The position numbers and the translations under genes are program-made. Positions 1-6,132 of a stretch of 16,769 bases of DNA are shown here, piece by piece. Source of the stretch: Promethearchaeota archaeon (GTDB lineage Archaea; Asgardarchaeota; Lokiarchaeia; Sigynarchaeales; SOKP01); NCBI GenBank assembly GCA_004524425.1, contig SDNN01000047.1, positions 1-16,769 of the forward strand, read 5' to 3'. Each line of letters starts with the position of its first letter. The stretch's first letter is position 1. The notes beneath the pieces are model-generated. The model was not told where the DNA came from, did no database searches, and saw only the letters and a list, made by a program, of their open reading frames with translations.

Positions 1-880
1 CTTGTCCTTCTTCTGCTTTTATACCAAATCCGTTAGGATATGGAATTCCATCATATATCCCCAATCGAGTAGTGATTATGAAATCATCATTTTTAGATAT
101 GTGCTTACTTAATTTTTTGATGATATTTAGCAATAATCTTGCTCTTTTTTCCCAAGATTCACCACCATAAATGGAACTCTCTCGTTTTCTAGAAGCTAAT
201 AATTCACCAATTAAATATCCGTGACATGCCTTAATATCAACTCCATCGAAACCAGCTTCTTTGGCCAAAATCGCTTTTTCTACCCATATGTCTTCAATTA
301 TCTCTAACTCTTCATCCGAGATGATCATGCCATTTTCTTGATTTACCTGAATCGCTTTATCTAATTCTTTTTCATGGAAAGCTCTAATTGGGAATTTTTC
401 TCCATCTAACTTGGAGTATCTTCCAGCATGATTTAATTGGATGATTAATATACATTTATCTTCGAAACCTAAATTTTTTAAATTATCATTACATGTCTTT
501 CTGGTGGATTTAACCAATTTTTTAAATTCATGTAAATTTTTTTCTGTAAGCATTAATTGATGGGGGTTTGAACGACATATTTCTGAGATAGAAGTAGCCT
601 CAAACCAAATCAAACCAACTCCCCCATTAGCATACCGCTCATATCTTCTATATGTCAACTTACTTGGACTTCCATCCTCTTTTGCATCGAAACCTTCCAT
701 GGGTTGAACTGCTAATCGATTTGGTATGCAAAAATTACCAAATGCTAGATTTCTTTTCAAAAGTTCTACTTCATGACTAATCGGGATCTTTACACCTAAT
801 TGATTTAGTTTTTTTTTCAAATCATCAATCGATTTGTAAGAAAAGGGTTCGAATTTTTTGTAAATTTGGTTAGGCTCCAT
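1..880 (-). CDS. Old Yellow Enzyme-like NADH:flavin oxidoreductase, partial (3' end beyond window)
   Basis: Reading the minus strand from the ATG at 880-878 gives 293 uninterrupted codons that run off the left edge, so the C-terminal part is missing. Family hallmarks are visible: an N-terminal LAVQPMEGFD segment, the ANGGVGLIWFEA strand, the QLNHAGRYS motif (family QLxHxGR), and GFDGVDIKACHGYLIGELL followed by YGGESWEKRARLL (family HGYL...YGGSxENRxR). These belong to the FMN-binding TIM barrel that reduces activated alkenes or related substrates with NAD(P)H. The usual D-(I/V)-H-x-A-H-G-Y signature reads DIKACHGY here, a variant of the family. The gene is divergent from the ThuA gene, with about 50 bp between the two starts, so they may share a control region. 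The substrate cannot be told from sequence. Confidence 0.88.
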   Translation of the reverse strand, partial: MEPNQIYKKFEPFSYKSIDDLKKKLNQLGVKIPISHEVELLKRNLAFGNFCIPNRLAVQPMEGFDAKEDGSPSKLTYRRYERYANGGVGLIWFEATSISEICRSNPHQLMLTEKNLHEFKKLVKSTRKTCNDNLKNLGFEDKCILIIQLNHAGRYSKLDGEKFPIRAFHEKELDKAIQVNQENGMIISDEELEIIEDIWVEKAILAKEAGFDGVDIKACHGYLIGELLASRKRESSIYGGESWEKRARLLLNIIKKLSKHISKNDDFIITTRLGIYDGIPYPNGFGIKAEEGQ

Positions 881-930
881 TATATAATAATATAAAATAA
901 ATAATAAAGCAATTTTCATTTTCCCATGCA

Positions 931-1575
931 ATGACTGCGAAAAAAATTCTTCTCTATCAAGGAGGCCGATATTTCGGAATTGAAAAGAATCACAAGAATT
1001 TTCAAGGTATCCTAGAGGGTTATGTTGTCGATAATTATGAGACTGTCGATATTTTCTCTAATAAGGACTTTTTTGAATATTCTGCTCTGATATTCTTCTC
1101 ACAGGAAGGAGAATTCACGCAAGAACAAGAAGCGAATGTTTTAGATTTTGTACATGAAGGAAAGGGATTTGTTGGATTACACGGCGCTTCAGCATCCTTC
1201 AAATCTCATCCCAAATACTTTGAAATGCTTGGAGGAAAGTTTATTGCACATAAAGAACCCATGAAATTTGATATCAACTTCTTAGATAACTCACATCCCA
1301 TTACTAAAGGTTTAAGTGATTTCGAGTTTAAAGATGAACCATATCGCCATGATTTATCCATGGGAGAGGATCTTCACTTGTTAGCTGAAGCTCATTATCA
1401 TGATAAAGAGGATCCCGAACCAGAGCCCATGATGTGGGTGAAAAAATACGGAAAAGGTAAGGTCTTTTATTGTTCTTTAGGTCATAGAAATCTTTCATTA
1501 AAGGAAGAAATCTATCAGGTATTAATAAAAAGAGCTGTTAAATGGGTCCTTAATTTTGAAAAAGGTGATGTTTAA
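931..1575 (+). CDS. ThuA-like domain protein (trehalose-utilisation family)
   Basis: A 214-aa single-domain cytosolic protein with the class I glutamine-amidotransferase-like fold of the ThuA family. Visible family signatures are GLHGAS at 82-87, GGKFIAH at 101-107, HPITKGL at 122-128, DEPYRH at 135-140 and the C-terminal YGKGKVFYCSLGH at 173-185. There is no signal peptide or membrane segment. ThuA proteins are tied to trehalose or disaccharide catabolism in bacteria, but the exact reaction is poorly defined, so no substrate is assigned. The ATG at 931 is the first possible start, because the upstream ATG at 926 closes after two codons. No Shine-Dalgarno sequence is visible, so a very short leader is likely. 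The next gene, a Gfo/Idh/MocA dehydrogenase, starts at or just after the stop codon. This pairing suggests a two-gene sugar-processing operon. Confidence 0.88.
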   Translation: MTAKKILLYQGGRYFGIEKNHKNFQGILEGYVVDNYETVDIFSNKDFFEYSALIFFSQEGEFTQEQEANVLDFVHEGKGFVGLHGASASFKSHPKYFEMLGGKFIAHKEPMKFDINFLDNSHPITKGLSDFEFKDEPYRHDLSMGEDLHLLAEAHYHDKEDPEPEPMMWVKKYGKGKVFYCSLGHRNLSLKEEIYQVLIKRAVKWVLNFEKGDV

Positions 1576-1592
1576 TTTCAATTAAATCTTCT

Positions 1593-2642
1593 TTGAATTT
1601 TGGAATCATTGGTTGTGGAGGGGCAGCTAATGATATGAGCCAAATGGTAAAAGCATTAAAACGGGTTGAAATTATCGCAGCTTGCGACCCTATTCTGAGC
1701 AGAGCATGCAAAGTTGCTGGAGAAGAACATTCATATAAAGAGGTTGAAAGGATGTATGAAAATGAAAATCTTGATGCAGTTTACTTAGCGGTACCTCACC
1801 ATTTGCATGGACCGATGATAAAGCAAGCCTTAGAAAATGGATTACACGTATTTTGTGAAAAACCTGTAGCAAATACCATAGAAAGTGCTCGTGAAATTTT
1901 AAGATTGGATAAAAAATATTCCAATCTAAAAGTAGGCATAAATTATCAACATAGATATGACTATAATTGCCGCGACTTAGCTTTAAGTATTCAAAATGGG
2001 CATCTGGGTAAAAATTATTATGCTATTGCTAATGGTTATTTCAATAGAGAACGAGACTATTTCGATCAGGGGCCATGGAGAGCAAGCATGGAAAGTTCGG
2101 GAGGTGGCACTTTATTAATTCAAGCCTCACATATCCTGGATATCATGATATGGGCATTTGGGGATCCCTTATATGTCACGGGCAAGATTGATAATCTAAA
2201 ATTTAAAGATATTGAGGTTGAAGATACCGGATTTGGAATTATTGAATTTAAATCTGGATCTTATGGTCAAATCAGTAACACCATGATAACTTCATATGAT
2301 AAACCCCGGAAAAGTGTTATCTATGATAGAGTAGAAATGAAGGTCGTAGGAGAAAAAGGAAGTTGCTATTACGAAGGACCTTGGCCTTTAAGCTCTCTTA
2401 AATGGTCAGGTGTCAAAAAATTTATAGCGGAAGAGATGCTTCCAAGTGATTCTTTCATATCAATTGATCGAACCAATCCGAGTGGTGCTTATGGAGAATG
2501 CTTAAAAGCGTTTTCCAACTGGATATTAGATGATACGCCATTTTTGAATACCATCGAGGAAAGTTCTAAAGTTTTGTTATTAGTTAAGACATTGTATAAA
2601 TCATCTAAAACAGGAAAAAAAGAAAGAGTGGAGAAGTTATAA
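1593..2642 (+). CDS. Gfo/Idh/MocA family oxidoreductase (copy 1)
   Basis: An NAD(P)-dependent dehydrogenase of about 349 aa. The N-terminal Rossmann domain shows FGIIGCGG at 3-10 and the EKP motif at 89-91. The C-terminal alpha/beta domain carries the GGGTLLIQASHILD segment (170-183), where H180 and D183 fit the family's catalytic-site positions. Substrates of this family are cyclic polyols and sugars. No signal peptide is seen. The start is uncertain: no ATG precedes the Rossmann motif. The given start is TTG at 1593. An alternative is a non-standard ATT at 1575, which would overlap the last base of the ThuA stop codon and follow a GGTGAT (1564-1569) complementary to the usual archaeal anti-Shine-Dalgarno, at a spacing of 5 nt. 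The gene forms an operon with the ThuA gene upstream and ends before a T8 run. Confidence 0.9.
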   Translation: MNFGIIGCGGAANDMSQMVKALKRVEIIAACDPILSRACKVAGEEHSYKEVERMYENENLDAVYLAVPHHLHGPMIKQALENGLHVFCEKPVANTIESAREILRLDKKYSNLKVGINYQHRYDYNCRDLALSIQNGHLGKNYYAIANGYFNRERDYFDQGPWRASMESSGGGTLLIQASHILDIMIWAFGDPLYVTGKIDNLKFKDIEVEDTGFGIIEFKSGSYGQISNTMITSYDKPRKSVIYDRVEMKVVGEKGSCYYEGPWPLSSLKWSGVKKFIAEEMLPSDSFISIDRTNPSGAYGECLKAFSNWILDDTPFLNTIEESSKVLLLVKTLYKSSKTGKKERVEKL

Positions 2643-2648
2643 CTATCC

Positions 2649-2656
2649 TTTTTTTT
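2649..2656 (+). terminator. Oligo-T terminator after the ThuA-Gfo/Idh operon
   Basis: Eight consecutive T residues start 7 nt after the stop codon of the dehydrogenase, followed by more T-rich sequence. Archaeal RNA polymerase terminates at such U-runs without needing a hairpin. The remaining 180 nt up to the convergent gene at 2839 show no further feature. Confidence 0.5.
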
Positions 2657-2838
2657 ATGAATCTCTTTTAATTGTACCGTGATTTCTCTTTTTCGTTTAA
2701 AAATCGATAATCACTATTTTCAACCTTAAATTGATACTGGAACCTACAAAATTGAAAGGGATAACAGAGATTCACCTTGAATGACACAAATCTCATTCGA
2801 AAAGTAGAATTAGTAAAACCGTATGAAAAAAGATAAGA

Positions 2839-3285
2839 TCATTTTAAAAAAGCTCTCTTTCCTAAAAATATGAATAATTCTCCTAGTTCAAAGAGAGTCA
2901 ACGGTTGAATGAGGCGAGCCATCTGATGGCGTAACTCTACTTTTTCCAAGCCAGCCGCAATTAGCTTTTGGATATCATCAACATAATCTTCCATGTTTAA
3001 AAATAGAATTTCAATCTTAGCAACACCAGTCAATTCTTCAATATCCTTATCTAAATGATCTTCGATCTCGTTCAATAATTCCAGTTTCAATTTGGGATCT
3101 AAATCATTCTCCTTGATCAGATGATTTATTTCTTCAAGAACTACATTGATTGCGAGATTCCAATCATCCGTATCCGTATATTTTGGAATTAATATCTCAG
3201 AAATTAATATTTCAAATAATGTTTTAGGTGCTTTATCATCAAACTCTACGGCCATGCCATTTCTTAATTTCATATTTACAACCAT
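2839..3285 (-). CDS. Hypothetical protein, 148 aa, helical and acidic
   Basis: I do not recognise this family. The protein is soluble and probably all-helical, with no signal peptide, membrane segment, cysteine cluster or catalytic motif. It starts with a short beta-like stretch (VVNMKLRNGMAVEF), then a run rich in acidic and leucine residues (about 55-110), and ends in a hydrophobic helix (LTLFELGELFIFLGKR). Met1 at 3285 is preceded on the minus strand by GTGAG (3292-3296, read in reverse), a partial Shine-Dalgarno match. Met5 is an alternative start. The gene lies downstream of the M24 peptidase on the same strand with a gap of 95 nt, which itself holds AT-rich TATA-like sequence, so it probably has its own promoter. 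Confidence 0.65.
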   Translation of the reverse strand: MVVNMKLRNGMAVEFDDKAPKTLFEILISEILIPKYTDTDDWNLAINVVLEEINHLIKENDLDPKLKLELLNEIEDHLDKDIEELTGVAKIEILFLNMEDYVDDIQKLIAAGLEKVELRHQMARLIQPLTLFELGELFIFLGKRAFLK

Positions 3286-3380
3286 GTCAAACTCACGTGT
3301 GCTTTAGAAAATTATTTTATTAATTAATAAAATTAAGCTATAAATAGTTTTTTCAAAATGAGCATGGGAGGAAATAAATC

Positions 3381-4496
3381 TCAATAGTAAAATTTCTGGG
3401 TGCCTGTTAATGAGGTATAACCATCTTTTTTGATTACTACCTGATCCTCTGTCCGCGCACCTCCCAAACCTTGTATGTATAAGCCTGGCTCAAGTGTAAC
3501 AACCATTCCTTCTTGTAATATTTCCTTTGATATTGGTGAAAGATAAGGATTCTCATGTATCTCAACGCCTACACCGTGTCCTAAACTGTGTAAAAACTTA
3601 TTCCCCCATTCTCTTTTCTTTTTTTTGAAATATTTTCTAACCAATTTATCTAAATCTTTACAAAGAATACCGGCTTTCGCGTGTTCTAACCCAAATTCTT
3701 GGCCGTCATTTACTAAATTAACCAACTCAGCCTTCAACGGTTCAACTTTTCCAAAAATAAACGTTCTTGTCATGTCAGAACAATATCCCCTATATCGAGC
3801 CCCAATATCAACTATTATAAGATCCCCATCCTTAATTTTGTGGTTTGAAGTTTTTGCATGAGGATATGCTGATTGCTCGCCCGCCGCGACAATGGTATCA
3901 AAAGAAGTACCCTCTGATCCTGCTTTTCTCATTTCATATTCTGCTTCCGCCGCCAATTCTTCTTCTGACATGCCTTCTTGAATCGTATCATATATCGTCT
4001 TGAATCCTAGCTCACCTAATTTGGCTGCTGATTTCATTCTTTCGATTTCGTCTTGGGTTTTAGTCATTCGTGCATTTGAAATTATTTCTGAAGCACCAAT
4101 TAAGTTCGGAATGGTAAATTTTTCCTTCCATTCTTCATGTTTTTGTACTGAAATAAAATCTTCCTCAAACCCTACAGTTTTTAAATCTAAATTGTTAATT
4201 TCATCTGGAATATAACTTGCTTTTCCTCCTGGAATTAATTTCAATTCCACGGTTTCATGTAATTCTTTGTTTTCTGCTAAGGTTCTCTTTACTTGGTCAT
4301 ATTCCAATGCATTCACAAAAATCCAAGTAATGCCCTCATTCACATCATCTCTAGGAATCATGATAAAGGTATCACTTTCTATTTTAAATCCCAAGACATA
4401 GGTGATGTTTTCCTGCTTCGTTAAAAAGATTGCCTCTAATCCCTTTTCTTCAAACGCTCCATCATCGCGGATTTTTTGTATTTTCCTAACACTCAT
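3381..4496 (-). CDS. M24 family metallopeptidase, Xaa-Pro aminopeptidase/dipeptidase-like
   Basis: This 371-aa protein has the creatinase N-terminal domain (about 1-145) followed by the pita-bread M24 catalytic domain (about 150-365). All five dinuclear metal ligands can be placed: D230 in IVDIGARY, D241 in CSDMTRTF, H307 in LGHGVGVEIH, E336 in TLEPGLY and E350 in ARTEDQV. H213 (YPHAKTS) and H314 match further conserved active-site histidines. The family removes N-terminal residues before proline or cleaves Xaa-Pro dipeptides in the cytosol, feeding amino-acid recycling. The length suits archaeal PepQ-type enzymes. Sequence alone does not separate aminopeptidase from prolidase activity. A TATA-like element just upstream and the lack of a Shine-Dalgarno sequence suggest a nearly leaderless transcript. 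Confidence 0.92.
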   Translation of the reverse strand: MSVRKIQKIRDDGAFEEKGLEAIFLTKQENITYVLGFKIESDTFIMIPRDDVNEGITWIFVNALEYDQVKRTLAENKELHETVELKLIPGGKASYIPDEINNLDLKTVGFEEDFISVQKHEEWKEKFTIPNLIGASEIISNARMTKTQDEIERMKSAAKLGELGFKTIYDTIQEGMSEEELAAEAEYEMRKAGSEGTSFDTIVAAGEQSAYPHAKTSNHKIKDGDLIIVDIGARYRGYCSDMTRTFIFGKVEPLKAELVNLVNDGQEFGLEHAKAGILCKDLDKLVRKYFKKKKREWGNKFLHSLGHGVGVEIHENPYLSPISKEILQEGMVVTLEPGLYIQGLGGARTEDQVVIKKDGYTSLTGTQKFYY

Positions 4497-4524
4497 CTTA
4501 AGTACATGATCGTGATAATAGTTG

Positions 4525-4535
4525 AATAATATATG
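4525..4535 (-). promoter_or_regulatory. TATA-like box for the M24 peptidase gene
   Basis: On the minus strand this reads CATATATTATT. It is centred about 34 nt before the peptidase ATG (4496). With the usual archaeal spacing of about 26 nt from TATA centre to start site, transcription would begin near 4504, only about 8 nt before the ATG. This makes it unlikely that the structured element at 4621-4745 is a leader of the peptidase mRNA. Confidence 0.4.
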
Positions 4536-4570
4536 ATCTTAAATAGTTCTTTATTTAAAATTCATCAGTA

Positions 4571-4610
4571 ATTGTAGCTCTATCCATGACTTTTTGTTGA
4601 AAGCTACGAT
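4571..4610. other. Small hairpin, 9-bp stem with 22-nt loop
   Basis: ATTGTAGCT (4571-4579) pairs with AGCTACGAT (4602-4610), giving nine pairs including one U-G wobble when read on the plus strand. It sits between the peptidase promoter and the A-run that borders the larger inverted-repeat structure. It could be part of the same transcript or an unrelated protein-binding site. No function is assigned. Confidence 0.3.
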
Positions 4611-4620
4611 ATGTAAAAAA

Positions 4621-4745
4621 GAAGTAAAATCGGAAACCACCATGAATCATGCGTTATGGAGGTGCCCAGACGAGCACCGCCAAAAGAGGAGACATATATT
4701 TATCTAATAACAGGGTTAAGGGTTGAGGTTACCGATTTTTACTTC
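4621..4745 (-). ncRNA. Candidate structured non-coding RNA closed by a ~17-bp terminal stem
   Basis: The ends are long inverted repeats: GAAGTAAAATCGGAAACC at 4621-4638 and GGTTACCGATTTTTACTTC at 4727-4745, pairing with one bulge and one mismatch. The interior is distinctly less AT-rich than its surroundings and has two mutually exclusive hairpins: GGTGC (4661-4665) with GCACC (4674-4678), or ACCACCAT (4637-4644) with ATGGAGGT (4656-4663). The minus strand is favoured: a TATA-like AAAATATATTC (4760-4770) lies about 20 nt before the stem, and T6 (A-run 4615-4620 on plus) immediately follows it, as in a small independent transcript. I could not match it to 5S, SRP, RNase P or a known riboswitch. 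The strand and the RNA nature are inference; a palindromic repeat element is the alternative. Confidence 0.4.
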
Positions 4746-5305
4746 GGCTTTAGGTATAAGAATATATTTTGATATCATGGATGATCTCCGATTAATACAT
4801 ATATTGGAATTTCATCTATTTATAGGTTTCGTTTTTTGTCCCGTGAAAAAAGGGAAATTCACTTAAAAATCTTGAAAATTCTAAGTTTGCCATAAGATGA
4901 TTTATTTATAATATGACCCTGAAAATACTTTAAATTCAACTATAGTTGATGATTAAGGAAGATTTTTGATGTATTTAATTTCAATAGCATAACTTTCATT
5001 ATATTCCAAAATAAAGATTCTCTTTATATATAATATTACGCTAAAATCAAAAGATATTGGGAAATTGAAAATAAAATAAGGAACACGATCGATTCTTTCT
5101 ATAAAATATGAAAAAAAGTTTCCATGTCATCCAAAAATAACGAAAAAATGAAATAATGTATTGCATTTTTCAAAAAAAAATTATGTATCATCAATACGTA
5201 AAGATGAAAAAAAACAACTATTTAATTAACTCAAATTGTTTAACTATTTTGATTGTATTAAAACAAATTCCCATTTAATTAGGGAATTAGGGGCTTTTGC
5301 TTATC
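4746..5305. other. Gene-free AT-rich intergenic stretch
   Basis: No coding frame with convincing composition, no tRNA and no repeat was found here on either strand. It is very AT-rich, with many A- and T-runs. The left part holds the putative TATA box of the minus-strand RNA candidate. The right end presumably holds the promoter of the small gene starting at 5306, where TATTTAATTAACTC lies around 5218-5231. Confidence 0.5.
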
Positions 5306-5593
5306 ATGGATCTCGAGTTAGAATATTATTTAAGCGTGATTTATCACGATTCGTCTGTTTTTGAAGATGAAAAACGGAAACTTATTTTCATGTGTAAGAA
5401 ATTGATAGAGTTGATGAATTACTTGAAGGAGTCGAAAGATGAAGATTTTGTAGAAAATGCTCTCATATTTTTATTAGCAGTATGTTTTGATCATGAGCAT
5501 GATGGAGTTTTTGGTCAAAAAATTGATTTAAATTGCTGTACATCTCAAATAAGAGAAGATATAACTTCAATCCTTCAACAAGAACTTACATGA
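5306..5593 (+). CDS. Hypothetical small acidic protein, 95 aa
   Basis: I do not recognise this protein. From the ATG at 5306 it is an acidic, mainly helical cytosolic protein with several cysteines, including an adjacent pair in NCCTSQ near the C-terminus, and a hydrophobic stretch ALIFLLAVCF at about 52-61 that is too short and interrupted for a confident membrane segment. A TTG at 5297 would add three residues. ATG is preferred because AGGGG at 5289-5293 is 12 nt from it but only 3 nt from the TTG. The gene stands alone between two non-coding, structure-rich regions. Codon use and composition look like its neighbours, so a real gene is more likely than not. Confidence 0.5.
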   Translation: MDLELEYYLSVIYHDSSVFEDEKRKLIFMCKKLIELMNYLKESKDEDFVENALIFLLAVCFDHEHDGVFGQKIDLNCCTSQIREDITSILQQELT

Positions 5594-5669
5594 TAAAGTT
5601 CTAATAAAAGCCTGTCATTTTGTAATTTATTGTTACATGCTTTAATAAATCATCAAACTAACACCGTAA

Positions 5670-5682
5670 TTATAAATATAAG
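5670..5682 (+). promoter_or_regulatory. TATA-like box before the 5.7-kb hairpin
   Basis: TTATAAATATAAG is centred about 26 nt before position 5702, just ahead of the inverted-repeat structure at 5708-5778. It lies between the 3' ends of two convergent protein genes, where no mRNA promoter is needed, which supports an independent plus-strand RNA. Confidence 0.35.
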
Positions 5683-5707
5683 ACCTTGATATCATGGGGA
5701 GCATGTG

Positions 5708-5778
5708 ATAATCATGACGCGTCATTTCTGCGAGTTAGTGGGGTGCTAATTCTCAATGTTTGACGTGTCATGTATTAT
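5708..5778 (+). ncRNA. Candidate structured RNA hairpin built from paired TGACG(C/T)GTCA arms
   Basis: The left arm ATAATCATGACGCGTCA (5708-5724) pairs with TGACGTGTCATGTATTAT (5761-5778). This gives 11 continuous pairs including a G-U pair, plus AT pairs beyond a small irregularity. Inside, GAGTTAG (5732-5738) pairs with CTAATTCTC (about 5746-5754) as a second stem with a two-base bulge, closing a TGGGGTG loop. Together they form an extended two-level hairpin. The core of each arm is itself palindromic or nearly so (TGACGCGTCA perfect, TGACGTGTCA near-perfect), so a pair of operator-like protein sites is the alternative reading. A TATA-like box lies upstream on plus. No known RNA family is recognised. 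Confidence 0.35.
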
Positions 5779-5845
5779 TACCATTTGAAAAAGAAGTGTA
5801 TTATTGTAAAATGATATTTATTCTAATAATAAGAAATATACTAGG

Positions 5846-5861
5846 CATGAATAAATTCATG
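5846..5861. repeat. 16-bp palindrome, 7-bp arms
   Basis: CATGAAT and ATTCATG flank a two-base AA centre. It lies in the non-coding stretch between two inverted-repeat elements. It may be a protein-binding site or chance in AT-rich DNA. Confidence 0.3.
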
Positions 5862-5891
5862 TTGTTAAGAAAAATGATGGGTCTGTTTTAA

Positions 5892-5903
5892 TTTAAATAT
5901 AAG
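5892..5903 (+). promoter_or_regulatory. TATA-like box before the 155-nt inverted-repeat element
   Basis: TTTAAATATAAG is centred about 27 nt before position 5924, the outer end of the inverted repeat. The spacing fits an archaeal promoter driving a plus-strand RNA from 5924. Confidence 0.35.
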
Positions 5904-5923
5904 ATAAGTTTATTTCATACTTG

Positions 5924-6078
5924 ACTCAAAAACCCCACTCAACCGGAATCTCGCAAACTTAAACAGATTTCATGGTATAGTGCTAGTTATATTGCTCTAA
6001 TGCTCTAAAGTCACATGGCTACTTCCTTTTTCATTACTCAAAAGACAAAAATCCAGGGTGTCAAGTGGGGTTTTGAGT
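5924..6078 (+). ncRNA. Candidate structured RNA or MITE-like element with 15-bp terminal inverted repeats
   Basis: ACTCAAAAACCCCACT (5924-5939) and AGTGGGGTTTTGAGT (6064-6078) are inverted repeats, identical except for one extra A in the A-run. They enclose about 124 nt with no reading frame. A TATA-like box at the expected distance upstream supports a plus-strand RNA. Terminal inverted repeats around a short non-coding core would equally fit a miniature transposable element, but no target-site duplication can be pinned exactly to the arm ends, though TTTCAT occurs near both. The core contains a short direct repeat, GCTCTAA twice (5994-6008). No known family is recognised. Confidence 0.4.
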
Positions 6079-6132
6079 TTTCATGATTTAATTGGCATGA
6101 CCTGACGTGATAAGAATGCAGGATTGTAAGAA

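Noticed and set aside
1690..1872. Minus-strand reading frame inside the first Gfo/Idh gene, and similar overlapping frames opposite the M24, E1, deacetylase and coiled-coil genes
   Set aside because: All lie opposite strongly supported genes, have no family motif or start signal of their own, and show biased composition expected from antisense of charged proteins.
4621..4745. SRP RNA, RNase P RNA or 5S rRNA
   Set aside because: It is too short for SRP or RNase P, lacks the GNAR-type SRP loop and the conserved RNase P core, and none of the 5S conserved loops can be found.
4621..4745. Riboswitch or leader of the M24 peptidase gene
   Set aside because: A TATA-like box at 4525-4535 gives the peptidase its own, nearly leaderless transcript, and a T6 run ends the element more than 100 nt before the gene.
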